Of a stretch of 47,090 nt of DNA, positions 15,910 to 25,062 are shown one piece after another. A program made the position numbers and the translations under genes. How positions within the stretch are numbered: the first letter of the stretch is position 1; the number at the start of each line of letters is the position of its first letter. The notes below the pieces were generated by a model, which made no database searches, had not been told where the DNA came from, and saw only the letters and a program-made list of their open reading frames with translations. The stretch is from assembly GCA_018817515.1 (NCBI GenBank), contig JAHIUD010000112.1, positions 1 through 47,090 of the forward strand. Direction: 5' to 3'. Source of the DNA: Pseudomonadota bacterium (GTDB lineage Bacteria; Desulfobacterota; Desulfovibrionia; Desulfovibrionales; Desulfovibrionaceae).

Positions 15910-17661
15910 TTGCCATTGAATTTTACCTTTGAGAGCGCGCGGGAGCTGAAGTACGACAAGGACCCGGTGCTGGACGCGCTGCTCCTGCACTTCATGACCG
16001 AGAACAACCTGGAGCATTCCATCGACCCGGTGAAGAACGCCTCGCCGGAGCAGATACGCTTCATGGTCGCGCTGGACGAGGACAGCTTCTACGCCCCCTG
16101 CGGCGACTGGATGCTGCACTTTCTGCTCAAGGCCAAGCTGGGCAAGGACCTGGCTGTTGAGTATGGTCAGCAGTGGAAGCTCATCGTGCGGCTCATCCGC
16201 GAGTACGTGCGCGAGGCACCGCTTCGCAAGCGCATCCTGCATCTTTGCCGCCACAAGTTCCAGATGGTGCTCAGCGCCCCCATCCTCATCCCCTCGCGCC
16301 TGCTCAAGCGCATGCTGACCATTTTCCTGACCCAGAGCGGGCTCGACGACCCCTACCGCACGCTCAAGCGGCAGATGAACCGCCGCGCGCGCAATTTTGT
16401 GGGCAGCACGTTCTACTCCCGCCTGGTGAACGTCTGCCCGGAAGACCGGCTCTCCTGCACCAGCATCAACCAGCTGCGTTTTGAACTCGACTTGCTGGAG
16501 ATGGAGCGGCTGTTGTTCCTCTCCACCTGCAAGCGCTTCTGGACCGAGGACAACCCGGCAGCCAGCCTGGATCCCGACGAGCTGCGCGAGTCCCTTGCGC
16601 CGGTGGACTTCTCGCCCCTGCGCGGCCTGTTCAACCCGGAGCGAGGTCCCCTGCGCATCCTGTACCTGCCCAGGGCCAGCGGCGGCGTCCTCCTGGATCT
16701 GCAGGTGGTGCGCGCGCTTCTGCGCCAGGGCCATCGCGTGGTCATGGCCCTGAAGGAGGGCTTCTACTTCGACAGCCCCACCGTCTGGGACCTGGAGAGC
16801 GACCCCATCCTGGCGGCCGAGTTCAAGGACGCCTTTTTCATCCAGAACCACCGGGCCAGCAAGAACGAGCTCTTGCAGGCCACCCGCGAGCACCGGCTGG
16901 TAGTCATCTCCGACGGCACCCGCGAGCGCTTCAACCCCTATCGCACTTCCGTCACCTTCGCCCGGGCCTGGAAGGAATCGGACCTGGTGCTGGCCAAGGG
17001 CGAGGCCTACTACCGCCGCTTCATCAACACCAGCCACGAGTTCACCCGCGACGTGCTGGTCTTCTTCACCGACTCCCAGGGCAAGTTCCGCATGTACTGC
17101 AAGCCCAAGGCCGAGCGCGTGCGCAAGTTCAGCGAGGAGGCCATCCTGGCCAAGGCCGACGGCATCATCAGCCAGATGCGCCGGGCGCGTGCCGCGGGCA
17201 AGACGGTGATGTTCTACAGCGCCATCGTGGGCAGTATCCCCGGCCAGGTGAAGCTGGCCATCGAGGTGCTGAACACCTTTGTGGCCCATTTGCGCTCGCG
17301 CCTGGAAGGCACCTTCATCATCAACCCCGGCGAGTACTTCGAAGAGGGCATGGACGCCGACGACCTCATGTTCATGTGGGAGCGCGTGCAGCGCAGCGGC
17401 CTGCTCAACGTCTGGCGTTTCCAGACCGACATGGACATCGAGAAGAGCTTCGAGCTCATGGGCAAGAAGGTCCCGCCGGTCTGGGCGGGCAAGGACTCCA
17501 CCTATTCCACGGGCTGCACCAAGGAGATGAACATCGCGCTCTCGGTGCAGAAGCGCCAGCCGGAGCTGCAGATCATCGGGCCCAGCCCGGAGAAGTTCCT
17601 GCGCCGCCGGGAATACGGGGTGGGCAAGTATTGCGATGCCTCCATTGATCAGTGTGGATAG
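15910..17661 (+). CDS. ARMT1-like (DUF89-related) protein
   Basis: A 583-residue soluble protein with an N-terminal helical region (about 1-230) and a C-terminal alpha/beta region. I relate it to the ARMT1-like/DUF89 metal-dependent phosphatase fold from the segment VVISDGTRERFNPYRTSVTF with WKESDLVLAKGEAYYRRF (about residues 333-380), which resembles the DUF89 metal/phosphate site (Asp, Arg-Glu, Asn, Lys-Gly). DUF89 enzymes remove phosphate from damaged sugar-phosphate metabolites; the substrate here is unknown. The start is TTG at 15910, with GAGAGG upstream and 3 bases after nadK, so it shares the nadK transcript. A 14-base tandem repeat covers its stop codon. Confidence 0.6.
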   Translation: MPLNFTFESARELKYDKDPVLDALLLHFMTENNLEHSIDPVKNASPEQIRFMVALDEDSFYAPCGDWMLHFLLKAKLGKDLAVEYGQQWKLIVRLIREYVREAPLRKRILHLCRHKFQMVLSAPILIPSRLLKRMLTIFLTQSGLDDPYRTLKRQMNRRARNFVGSTFYSRLVNVCPEDRLSCTSINQLRFELDLLEMERLLFLSTCKRFWTEDNPAASLDPDELRESLAPVDFSPLRGLFNPERGPLRILYLPRASGGVLLDLQVVRALLRQGHRVVMALKEGFYFDSPTVWDLESDPILAAEFKDAFFIQNHRASKNELLQATREHRLVVISDGTRERFNPYRTSVTFARAWKESDLVLAKGEAYYRRFINTSHEFTRDVLVFFTDSQGKFRMYCKPKAERVRKFSEEAILAKADGIISQMRRARAAGKTVMFYSAIVGSIPGQVKLAIEVLNTFVAHLRSRLEGTFIINPGEYFEEGMDADDLMFMWERVQRSGLLNVWRFQTDMDIEKSFELMGKKVPPVWAGKDSTYSTGCTKEMNIALSVQKRQPELQIIGPSPEKFLRRREYGVGKYCDASIDQCG

Positions 17662-17706
17662 GCCAGTGTGGATAGGCCAGTGCGGATAGGCCGGTGTGGG
17701 CAGGCG
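17651..17706 (+). repeat. 14-base tandem repeat, four units
   Basis: Units at 17651, 17665, 17679 and 17693. The first two are identical (AGTGTGGATAGGCC), the third has one change and the fourth is degenerate. The array covers the stop codon of the ARMT1-like gene and a possible GTG start of mltA. Because 14 is not a multiple of three, unit gain or loss would alter the frame across it. Confidence 0.9.
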
Positions 17707-17745
17707 GTTGTGAATAAAACCAGCGCGACCAGGGCCGGAGAGGGC

Positions 17746-19029
17746 ATGTTGTTGCGGGCAGGGCAGGGCGCTGCCTCGGCCAGGGGAGCGCGCCACCTGC
17801 GCGGCGGGCCATTTTTGGCTGCGGGCCTGGCGGTGGCTTTGTGCTTCGCGCTCCTGGGCTGCGGCGTGGGCGATTACGTTCCCTGGCCCGGCTCCAGCGG
17901 CGGCGGCCGTCCGGCACCCTCGCGGCGTCCCAGCATCCCCGCGCCGTCCGCGCCGCCAGAGTACCACCTCTCCCAGGCCCCTGCTGCCTTCAGCGCCCTG
18001 CGCGGGTCCGAATCCAGACTCCTGGCCGGGCAGTTGTCCCCGGCCTCCCAGTCCCTGTCCTCCTACGCCGACCTGGCCGCGCCCCTGCGCTACAGCCTGG
18101 ACTACCTCTCGCGCATGCCGCAAGGCGAGCCCGCCCTGGTGCAGCCCGGCGGCACGCTCTCCTGGGGGCAGCTGCGCCAGAGCGCCCAGGAACTCCTGGC
18201 CATGCTGCCCGCGCTGGACCAAAATCCCGGCCTGCTTTCCGAGCGCTTCGTCTGGTACGAGCTGGCCCCGGACCCGCTGCTCACGGGCTATTACTCGCCG
18301 GAGATGGAAGCCAGCCTGGTGCGCGCTCCCGGTTACGACTATCCGCTGTACGCGCCGCCGCCGGACCTCGCCGCCAGGCCCGCCTCCTACGACCGCCGTG
18401 CCGTGGACCTGAACCGGGCGCTGGCCGGGCGCGGCCTGGAGCTGGCCTGGCTGAAGAATCCGGCCGACCCCTTCCTGTTGCAGACCGAGGGCGGGGGAAC
18501 CCTGCGCCTGCCCGACGGCTCGGTGCGCGGGGTGCACTTCGCCGGGGCCAACGGGCTGGCATTCAAGGGCCTGGGCAAGATTCTTTTGGACGCCGGAGCC
18601 CTGCCCAAAGAGCGCCTGAATCGTGCTGAAATCAGGGCCTGGTGCGCGGCCAACCCCGCACGCTCACTGGAGCTTATGGCCGAAAGCCGAAGCTATGTGT
18701 TTTTCCGTTTCACCACTGCCGCCAGCGAGGGTTCGCTGGGAAAACCGTTGACGCCGCTTGTCAGTCTGGCTACAGACCCAAGTCTCCTACCGCTTGGCGC
18801 GGTGGCGGTGCTTAAAGCTCCGCTGTCCGGCCCGTCGTCCGTTTCGGATGGTGGCGGCGTTCTGCGCGGGATTGTTCTGGCCCAGGATGCCGGCGCGGAT
18901 ATCCAGGGCCTGAGGCTTGACCTTTATCTGGGCAGCGGCGAACGTGCCGAACGCCTGGAAGCGACCATGCGAACATCCGCCACAGTGCACCTGCTCGTGA
19001 GCAAGAGCGCGCTGCGGGGCAGACAATGA
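17746..19029 (+). CDS. mltA: Membrane-bound lytic murein transglycosylase A (lipoprotein)
   Basis: MltA cleaves the glycan strand of peptidoglycan with formation of a 1,6-anhydro end, at the inner face of the outer membrane. From the ATG at 17746 (GGAGAGGG just ahead) the 427-residue protein has a lipoprotein signal with hydrophobic GPFLAAGLAVALCFALLGC. The MltA domain follows (LLTGYYSPEMEASLVRAPGY, about residues 185-205; LPDGSVRGVHFAGANG). The C-terminal 3D domain has VLAQDAGADIQGLRLDLYLG with the Asp residues of the catalytic site. The frame is open upstream to a GTG at 17668 inside a tandem repeat, which would put 26 residues before the signal and is unlikely. The region 45-75 is Pro/Ser-rich, a periplasmic linker. 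Confidence 0.9.
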   Translation: MLLRAGQGAASARGARHLRGGPFLAAGLAVALCFALLGCGVGDYVPWPGSSGGGRPAPSRRPSIPAPSAPPEYHLSQAPAAFSALRGSESRLLAGQLSPASQSLSSYADLAAPLRYSLDYLSRMPQGEPALVQPGGTLSWGQLRQSAQELLAMLPALDQNPGLLSERFVWYELAPDPLLTGYYSPEMEASLVRAPGYDYPLYAPPPDLAARPASYDRRAVDLNRALAGRGLELAWLKNPADPFLLQTEGGGTLRLPDGSVRGVHFAGANGLAFKGLGKILLDAGALPKERLNRAEIRAWCAANPARSLELMAESRSYVFFRFTTAASEGSLGKPLTPLVSLATDPSLLPLGAVAVLKAPLSGPSSVSDGGGVLRGIVLAQDAGADIQGLRLDLYLGSGERAERLEATMRTSATVHLLVSKSALRGRQ

Positions 19030-19033
19030 CCTC

Positions 19034-19714
19034 ATGACCATGAACCAAGAGAGCTCAATGACCGTTATCTCCTTCGACGACATCCGCTCCTTCATCGAGC
19101 GCGCCTTTGTGGATCAGGATCAGGCCGTGGCCCCTTGGCACCGCCAGGAACCCGCCTTTGCCTCGGACATCAGCGCCGCCAACGACGCCGAGGGCTTCGC
19201 CGAACTGGTGCTGCGCCAGCACTGGGCCAACTTCTGCCTGTGGCACGTGGAGGACCGCGCGCGCCGCAAGGACGCCGGGCCGGAGCTCATCGCCGACTGC
19301 AAGTACGCCATCGACAAGCTGAACCAGGAGCGCAACGACCTGATCGAGCGCCTGGACCTGTTTCTGGTGCGCGCCATTGACCCGCTGCTGCCGCCCCTGG
19401 CCGAGGGCGAGCGCCCGCGCTTCAACACCGAGTCCCTCGGCGTTGCGCTGGATCGCGGCTCCATTCTCGCGCTCAAGACCTTCCATATGCTGGAGCAGGT
19501 GGAGCGCCAGGGCGCGGGGGACGACCTGACCAGCGAGTGCCGCCGCAAGCTCGTGGTGCTTGAGGAGCAGCGTAGTGACCTTTTGCTGGCCATCACGGAC
19601 CTCCTGGAGGACTACGCCTCCGGCCGCAAGCGTCCCAAGGTCTACTACCAGTTCAAGATGTACAACGATCCGCGCCTGAACCCGGAACTCTACAGCCGCA
19701 AGTCCGGGATCTAG
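19034..19714 (+). CDS. DUF4254 protein
   Basis: A 226-residue soluble, helix-rich protein. The central part has [20 protein letters not shown] and [20 protein letters not shown] (about residues 65-110), the conserved core of DUF4254, a family of unknown function found in several Gram-negative groups. The C-terminal third has [20 protein letters not shown] and a conserved-looking [20 protein letters not shown]. It begins 5 bases after mltA and is followed 19 bases later by gatB. The first ATG is at 19034; one at 19058 (after AAGAGAG) is equally possible. No function can be assigned. Confidence 0.75.
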   Translation: MTMNQESSMTVISFDDIRSFIERAFVDQDQAVAPWHRQEPAFASDISAANDAEGFAELVLRQHWANFCLWHVEDRARRKDAGPELIADCKYAIDKLNQERNDLIERLDLFLVRAIDPLLPPLAEGERPRFNTESLGVALDRGSILALKTFHMLEQVERQGAGDDLTSECRRKLVVLEEQRSDLLLAITDLLEDYASGRKRPKVYYQFKMYNDPRLNPELYSRKSGI

Positions 19715-19733
19715 AGGCGCATTCGGAGGGCTC

Positions 19734-21164
19734 ATGACCAGGTATGAAACCGTCATCGGCCTTGAGGTGCACGCCCAGCTCAAGACCAGGTCAAAGATCT
19801 TCTGCTCCTGCTCCACCCAGTTTGGCGTGGACCCCAACGAGAACGTCTGTCCGGTGTGCTCCGGCATGCCCGGCGTACTGCCCGTGCTGAACCGCAAGGT
19901 GGTGGAGTACGCCGCCAAGATGGGCCTGGCCATCGACTGCCGCATCAACATGAAGAGCGTGTTCGCGCGCAAGAACTACTTCTACCCGGACCTGCCCAAG
20001 GGCTACCAGACCTCCCAGTTCGATCTGCCCATCTGCGAGCATGGCCATGTGGACATCGTCACCGCCAAGGGCCCCAAGCGGATAGGCGTCACGCGCATCC
20101 ACATGGAAGAGGACGCGGGCAAGAACATCCACTCGGCCCAGGACAACGCGAGCTACGTTGACCTGAACCGCTCCTGCGTGCCCTTGATCGAGATCGTCAG
20201 CGAACCGGACATGCGCAGCGCCGAGGAGGCCGTGGCCTACCTGAAGGCCATCCGCAGCATTCTGGTCTATCTCGACATCTGCGACGGCAACATGGAGGAG
20301 GGCAGTTTCCGCTGCGACGCCAACGTCAGCGTGCGGCCCTTTGGCCAGGAAGCTTTCGGCACCCGCGCGGAGCTCAAGAACCTGAACTCTTTCAAGCATG
20401 TGCAGAAGGCCATCGACTTCGAGGTGGAGCGCCAGATCGACCTGGTGGAGGACGGCGAGGCCGTGGTCCAGGAGACGCGACTGTATGACGCCAACAAGGG
20501 CACCACGCACTCCATGCGCGGCAAGGAAGAAGCCCACGACTACCGCTATTTCCCCTGCCCGGACCTGGTGCCGCTGGTGCTGGAAGAGGCCTGGCTCGAG
20601 CAGTGTCGCGCCGAGTTGCCCGAGCTGCCCAAGGCCCGGGAGAAGCGCTTCGCCACCCAGTACGGCCTGACCACTGACGCCGCCGAGGTGCTGACCGCCG
20701 AGCGCGACATGGCCGAGTACTTTGAGGCTGCTGTGGCGGCTTTCAACGAGCCCAAGAAGCTCGCCAACTGGCTCATGACGGACATCCTGCGCGAGCTGAA
20801 CCAGACCGGCGGACGCGCTGCGGACCTGAAGCTCACCCCGCAGAATCTGGCCACCCTGGTGCGCCTGGTTGAAGAGGGCGCCATCAGCGCCAAGAGCGCC
20901 AAGGACATCCTGCCCGAGCTGCTGGAAACCGGCGCCGAGCCCGAGGTGCTGGTCAAGGCCAAGGGCCTGGTGCAGATCTCCGACACCTCGGCGCTGGAGG
21001 CCGACGTGGACGCCGTGCTGGCCGAGAATCCCAAGGAGCTGGCCGACTACCGCGCGGGCAAGACCAAGCTCATGGGCTTCTTCGTGGGCCAGATCATGCG
21101 CCGCACCAAGGGCCAGGCCAACCCCGCCGTCGTGAATCAGCTCCTCGCCGAGAAGCTGAAGTAG
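19734..21164 (+). CDS. gatB: Asp/Glu-tRNA amidotransferase subunit GatB
   Basis: GatB is the kinase/transamidase subunit that turns Glu-tRNA(Gln) or Asp-tRNA(Asn) into the correct amide form together with GatA and GatC. The 476-residue protein begins with the signature [20 protein letters not shown]. It has the Cys pairs CSCSTQF and CPVCSGMPG (a zinc site), the PEF-like region [37 protein letters not shown], and the YqeY-like C-terminal tail domain from about residue 330 ([14 protein letters not shown]). Full length. The ribosome site CGGAGGG precedes the ATG. gatA and gatC are not in this window, so the subunits are encoded apart. Confidence 0.97.
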   Translation: MTRYETVIGLEVHAQLKTRSKIFCSCSTQFGVDPNENVCPVCSGMPGVLPVLNRKVVEYAAKMGLAIDCRINMKSVFARKNYFYPDLPKGYQTSQFDLPICEHGHVDIVTAKGPKRIGVTRIHMEEDAGKNIHSAQDNASYVDLNRSCVPLIEIVSEPDMRSAEEAVAYLKAIRSILVYLDICDGNMEEGSFRCDANVSVRPFGQEAFGTRAELKNLNSFKHVQKAIDFEVERQIDLVEDGEAVVQETRLYDANKGTTHSMRGKEEAHDYRYFPCPDLVPLVLEEAWLEQCRAELPELPKAREKRFATQYGLTTDAAEVLTAERDMAEYFEAAVAAFNEPKKLANWLMTDILRELNQTGGRAADLKLTPQNLATLVRLVEEGAISAKSAKDILPELLETGAEPEVLVKAKGLVQISDTSALEADVDAVLAENPKELADYRAGKTKLMGFFVGQIMRRTKGQANPAVVNQLLAEKLK

Positions 21165-21209
21165 TTTTCACATTCTTTGACCCCCCAATCATTTCAAGGA
21201 CAGCACCAC

Positions 21210-22250
21210 ATGACCGAGCACATCCAGTATTCCCCGGAAAAGGACGCCCTTGTCCTCTTGGATCAGCGCTACCTGCCCACGCGTGAGGAATGGTACGTCT
21301 GCAAGAACGTGAAGGACATCTGCGAGGCCCTGGTTGTCATGGTGGTGCGCGGCGCGCCCGCCATCGGCGTGACGGCGGCCTACGGCTGCTACCTGGCCGC
21401 CCGTGAGGTCTCCAGAGCGGGCGTGGCCGACTGGAAGCCCGCGCTCACGGCCAAGCTGGAGCAGATCGCCTCGGCCCGGCCCACGGCGGTGAACCTGCGC
21501 TGGGCCGTGCGCCTCATGCAGGCCGAGTGGGCCAAGCACCCGGAGTTTTCGCTGGACGAGCTGTGCGTGTTCTGGCTGGCCAAGGCCAAGGTCGTGCACG
21601 CCGAGGACATCGAGACCTGCAAGGCCATCGGCGCGTCCGGCGCGGACCTTTTGAGCGACGGCGACACGGTGATGACCCACTGCAACGCGGGCGCCCTGGC
21701 CACCGCAGGCTACGGCACGGCGCTTGCGCCCATCCGCGCGGCGGTGGAGCAGGGCAAGAAAATCTCCGTCATCGCCAACGAGACCCGGCCCTTTTTGCAG
21801 GGCGCGCGGCTCACGGCCTATGAGCTTTACCGCGACGGCATCCCGGTGAAGGTGGCCTGCGACAACGCCTGCGCGCTTCTGATGCAGCGCGGCCTGGTGC
21901 AGAAGGTCATCGTCGGCGCGGACCGCATTGCCGCCAACGGCGACGCGGCCAACAAGATAGGCACCTTTGGCGTGGCGCTTCTGGCGCACGAGTTCGGCAT
22001 CCCGTTCTACGTGGCCGCCCCGGTGTCCACCATCGACCCCGAGACCGCCGACGGCTCGCTGATTCCCATCGAGGACCGCACCCCGCGCGAGGTGACCCAC
22101 GTGGGCAACACCCAGATCACCCCCGATGGCGTTGGCGTGTTCAACTACGCCTTTGACGTGACCCCGAACCGGCTCATCCACGGCATCATCACCGAGCGCG
22201 GCGTGCTGACCACGCCCTACACGGAGGCCATCGCCAAGCTTTTCAAATAG
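21210..22250 (+). CDS. mtnA: S-methyl-5-thioribose-1-phosphate isomerase
   Basis: MtnA converts methylthioribose-1-phosphate to the ribulose form in methionine salvage. The 346-residue protein has the motif [15 protein letters not shown] (about residues 46-60), [10 protein letters not shown], the catalytic Cys in [19 protein letters not shown], and the catalytic Asp in [20 protein letters not shown], ending with a Rossmann-like part with FNYAFDVTP. Start ATG at 21210 with AAGGA 9 bases before; a TTG further upstream is less likely. It lies 45 bases after gatB. In anaerobes MtnA may also serve in the alternative 5'-deoxyadenosine or methylthioribose salvage routes; no partner genes are beside it. 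Confidence 0.95.
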   Translation: MTEHIQYSPEKDALVLLDQRYLPTREEWYVCKNVKDICEALVVMVVRGAPAIGVTAAYGCYLAAREVSRAGVADWKPALTAKLEQIASARPTAVNLRWAVRLMQAEWAKHPEFSLDELCVFWLAKAKVVHAEDIETCKAIGASGADLLSDGDTVMTHCNAGALATAGYGTALAPIRAAVEQGKKISVIANETRPFLQGARLTAYELYRDGIPVKVACDNACALLMQRGLVQKVIVGADRIAANGDAANKIGTFGVALLAHEFGIPFYVAAPVSTIDPETADGSLIPIEDRTPREVTHVGNTQITPDGVGVFNYAFDVTPNRLIHGIITERGVLTTPYTEAIAKLFK

Positions 22251-22265
22251 TTCCGTTTTAGGAAC

Positions 22266-22378
22266 ACCGTCCTGCGGGAGCTCGGAGAAACCGGGCTGAG
22301 AGGATCCCTTGCCAGACCATGCGTCGGGCTGTGGGGTTGACCGTTGAACCTGTCCGGGTAATGCCGACGAAGGGAAAT
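22266..22378 (+). promoter_or_regulatory. TPP riboswitch (THI element)
   Basis: The leader has the conserved thi-box parts in order: GGGAGCTCGG, CTGAGAGGATCCCTT, GACCGTTGAACCTG, TCCGGGTAATGCCG and CGAAGGGAAA. This is the thiamine pyrophosphate aptamer. It precedes a terminator at 22394-22418 and the thi4 ATG at 22468, so control is probably by premature termination when TPP binds. Confidence 0.95.
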
Positions 22379-22393
22379 CTGCAACGCGAGGAG

Positions 22394-22418
22394 CCGTCCC
22401 TTCTTAGGGACGGTTTTT
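22394..22418 (+). terminator. Riboswitch-controlled terminator
   Basis: CCGTCCC (22394-22400), loop TTCTTA, GGGACGG (22407-22413), then TTTTT. A 7-bp GC-rich stem with T tract, 16 bases after the TPP aptamer and 50 before the thi4 start: the expression platform. Confidence 0.9.
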
Positions 22419-22467
22419 CGTTTGAGGCGCGTTTTGACCAAAACCGCAACAGTTGCAGGAGGACCCC

Positions 22468-23253
22468 ATGATCATTGACGAAAGGATTGTCACCGAAGCC
22501 ATCGCCAGCGCCTACTTCGAGAAGTTCAAGAACGCGCTTAACCTCGACGTGGCAATTGTGGGCGGCGGGCCCTCGGGCCTTACCGCAGCCTGGAAGCTGG
22601 CCGAGGCCGGGCGCAAGGTCGCCCTGTTCGAACGCAAGCTCTCGGTGGGCGGCGGCATGTGGGGCGGCGGCATGACCTGGAACTACATCGTGGTGCAGGA
22701 GGAGGCCAAGGGCATCCTGGAAGAGGCTGGCTGCGCCCTGCGCGAGTACAAGCCCGGCTACTTCCTGGCCGATTCCGTGGCCGCCACCGCCGCCCTGGCC
22801 TACCGGGCCACCAAGGCGGGCGCCATGGTTTTCAACTGCATGAGCGTGGAAGACGTGGTCCTGCGCGAGATCGACGGCGAGAAGCGGGTCATGGGCCTGG
22901 TGGTGAACTCAAGCCCGGTGGAGATGGCGCGGTTGCATGTGGACCCGCTTGTGCTACACTGCAAACATGCCATAGAATGCACTGGACACGATGTGGAGAT
23001 GCTCAAAACCCTGGTGCGCAAGAACGGGGTCAGGCTGAACACCCCTTCCGGCGGCATCGAGGGCGAGCAGTCCATGTGGGCTGACGTGGCCGAGGCCAAC
23101 ACCGTGCGCCACACGCGCGAGGTGTTCCCCGGCGTCTGGGTGGCTGGCATGGCCGCCAACGCCACCTACGGCTCCTACCGCATGGGCCCGATTTTCGGCG
23201 GCATGCTCCTCTCCGGCGTCAAGGTCGCCGAGGAGATAAACGCCAGATTGTAA
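22468..23253 (+). CDS. thi4: Thiazole synthase Thi4, sulfide-dependent type
   Basis: Thi4 makes adenylated carboxythiazole, the thiazole half of thiamin, from NAD and glycine. The 261-residue protein has the FAD/NAD-binding motif DVAIVGGGPSGLTAAWKLAE (residues 27-46), the family GGGMWGGGM stretch (61-69), and the C-terminal VWVAGMAANATYGSYRMGP. Eukaryotic suicide Thi4 gives up the sulfur of a Cys; here that position is His157 in RLHVDP, as in methanogen enzymes that use free sulfide and turn over many times. That fits a sulfide-producing anaerobe. ATG at 22468 after GGAGGA. A TPP riboswitch controls it. It stands alone, with no other thi gene in the window. Confidence 0.93.
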   Translation: MIIDERIVTEAIASAYFEKFKNALNLDVAIVGGGPSGLTAAWKLAEAGRKVALFERKLSVGGGMWGGGMTWNYIVVQEEAKGILEEAGCALREYKPGYFLADSVAATAALAYRATKAGAMVFNCMSVEDVVLREIDGEKRVMGLVVNSSPVEMARLHVDPLVLHCKHAIECTGHDVEMLKTLVRKNGVRLNTPSGGIEGEQSMWADVAEANTVRHTREVFPGVWVAGMAANATYGSYRMGPIFGGMLLSGVKVAEEINARL

Positions 23254-23268
23254 ACCTGTAGAGATAAA

Positions 23269-23303
23269 GCCCGCCTCCTTTGAAACCCCCGAAGGGGGCG
23301 GGC
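23269..23303. repeat. Inverted repeat between thi4 and der
   Basis: GCCCGCC (23269-23275) pairs with GGCGGGC (23297-23303); an alternative inner hairpin CCCCC-GAA-GGGGG lies within the loop. There is no T tract on the plus strand. It may be a hairpin at the end of the thi4 message or a structure in the der leader. Confidence 0.5.
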
Positions 23304-23317
23304 ATCTGGAAAACGCC

Positions 23318-24853
23318 ATGTTGCCGATCATCGCCCTTTTAGGCCGCCCCAACGTTGGCAAGAGCAGTATTTTCAACCGCCTGATCCGCAAGAACAAGGC
23401 CATCACCCACGACATGCCCGGCGTCACCCGCGACCGCATCTACGGCGAGATGGTGGAGGACGAGGTGCGCGTGGCCGTGGTCGACACCGGCGGCATGCTG
23501 CCCGACTCCGAGGACGGCGGCATCGACAAGAGCGTCTTCGACCAGGCCGCCGAGGCCATGGATGAGGCCGACATCCTGCTGTTTGTGGTCGATGGCCGCG
23601 AGGGCATCACCGGCCTGGACGAGTCCGTGAGCGAGCGCGTGCGCGCCTCGGGCAAGCCCATCCTGCTGGTGGTCAACAAGATCGACGGACCCGAGCAGGA
23701 GGCCAAGGCCACTACGGACTTCCACGCCCTGGGCCTGGAGATCGCGCCGGTTTCCGCAGCCCATGGCTTCGGCCTGAACACCCTGCGCGCGCGCATCGCC
23801 GAGCTGGCCAGGCCGCTCATCGCGCAGGGGGCGGAGGATGCGGACGCGCCCGAGCGCGGCCTCAAGATCTGCATGCTCGGTCGGCCCAACGCGGGCAAGT
23901 CGTCCATGGTCAACGCGCTCGTCGGCCAGGGCCGACAGATCGTCAGCGACGTGGCCGGAACCACACGCGACTCGGTTCAGATCACCTACGACATCGGCGG
24001 CAAGCGCTACGTCTTTGTGGATACGGCGGGAGTTCGGCGCAAGGCCAACATTCACGATTCGCTGGAGAAGATGTCCGTGTACCGGGCGCTGGCCAGCAGC
24101 AAGCGCGCCGACGTGACCATCCTCGTGCTCGACGCCCTGGAAGGGCTCTCGCGCCAGGACAAGCGGCTCATCGACTACCTGGCCACTGAGCGCACGCCGT
24201 TCTTCGTGGCCGTGAACAAGATCGACCTGGTGCCCAAAACACAGCTGAAGGCCCTGCGCGAGACCTACGAGGCCGCGCTGCGCATCGCCCCGTACGTGCC
24301 GACGCTGTATGTCTCGGCGCTGACCGGGCTGGGCCTGCAGAAGGTGCTCTCGCTGGCCGAGGACATTCGCGCCGAGTGCACCATCCGCATCGGCACGGGC
24401 CAGCTCAACCGGGCCATGACCGAGGCCACCACCAGGCACATGCCCCCGGTGATCAACCGCCGCCGGGCCAAGTTCTACTACATGACCCAGGCCGACGAGG
24501 ACCCGCCAACCTTCGTGTTCTTCGTCAACGACGAAGAGCTGGTGAAGCCTTCTTACGCGCGCTATCTGGAGAGCCAGCTGCGCAAGCTCTTGGGCATCCG
24601 CATGGCCCCGCTCTCAGCGGTGTTCCGCTCCAGCCACGAGAAGAAGGAGCCGGAGCGTGTGCTGAAAACCCGCGCGCCCAGGCTTGGCAAATCGCGCCAG
24701 ACCATGGACGCCAAGACCGCCGCTGGCAAGAAGCACTGGGTCGACTCGCCGTCCAATCCCGGTGGCAAGCCTGGCGCCAAGCCCGGCGGCAAATCCGGCG
24801 GCAAGGCCGGAACAAAATCCAGCAAGCCTGCTGCGCCGCGCAAGAAGGGCTAA
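23318..24853 (+). CDS. der: Ribosome biogenesis GTPase Der (EngA)
   Basis: Der is a tandem-GTPase needed for 50S assembly. The 511-residue protein has two G domains: G1 ALLGRPNVGKSSIFNRL with DTGG and NKID (about 1-165), and G2 MLGRPNAGKSSMVNAL with DTAGVRRKANI and NKID (about 185-355). The C-terminal KH-like domain follows (about 360-450; KFYYMTQADEDPPTFVFFVN and YARYLESQLRKLLGIR). After this is a basic low-complexity tail of some 55 residues (GGKPGAKPGGKSGGKAG), longer than in most Der proteins and probably RNA-binding. The ATG at 23318 has only a weak ribosome site. Confidence 0.96.
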   Translation: MLPIIALLGRPNVGKSSIFNRLIRKNKAITHDMPGVTRDRIYGEMVEDEVRVAVVDTGGMLPDSEDGGIDKSVFDQAAEAMDEADILLFVVDGREGITGLDESVSERVRASGKPILLVVNKIDGPEQEAKATTDFHALGLEIAPVSAAHGFGLNTLRARIAELARPLIAQGAEDADAPERGLKICMLGRPNAGKSSMVNALVGQGRQIVSDVAGTTRDSVQITYDIGGKRYVFVDTAGVRRKANIHDSLEKMSVYRALASSKRADVTILVLDALEGLSRQDKRLIDYLATERTPFFVAVNKIDLVPKTQLKALRETYEAALRIAPYVPTLYVSALTGLGLQKVLSLAEDIRAECTIRIGTGQLNRAMTEATTRHMPPVINRRRAKFYYMTQADEDPPTFVFFVNDEELVKPSYARYLESQLRKLLGIRMAPLSAVFRSSHEKKEPERVLKTRAPRLGKSRQTMDAKTAAGKKHWVDSPSNPGGKPGAKPGGKSGGKAGTKSSKPAAPRKKG

Positions 24854-24867
24854 TGTCTCCAGGCACC

Positions 24868-24897
24868 TTGACAGCACCGGCTGCCAGGGGGTAGAGG
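24868..24897 (+). promoter_or_regulatory. Possible promoter of tRNA-Ser
   Basis: A perfect TTGACA (24868-24873) stands 18 bases before TAGAGG (24892-24897). The start would be about 25 bases before the tRNA. The -10 is poor; the -35 is the main support. Confidence 0.4.
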
Positions 24898-24928
24898 GTT
24901 CAACCGCGTCGGAATGGCGCGTTCTCAA

Positions 24929-25024
<96 letters not shown>

Positions 25025-25030
25025 TTTCAA

Positions 25031-25062
25031 GGGGTTACGGTGTCCGCCGTAGCCCCTTTTTT
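25031..25062 (+). terminator. Intrinsic terminator after tRNA-Ser
   Basis: GGGGTTACGG (25031-25040), loop TGTCCG, CCGTAGCCCC (25047-25056), then TTTTTT. A 10-bp stem with one wobble pair, 9 bases after the tRNA CCA. Confidence 0.9.

Noticed and set aside
14968-18537. A minus-strand open frame of 1189 codons opposite nadK, the ARMT1-like gene and mltA
   Set aside because: Antisense frame caused by GC-rich third positions; the plus-strand genes have clear families and ribosome sites.
23269-23303. A standard intrinsic terminator after thi4
   Set aside because: The hairpin is strong but has no T tract on the plus strand, so it is listed as an inverted repeat only.
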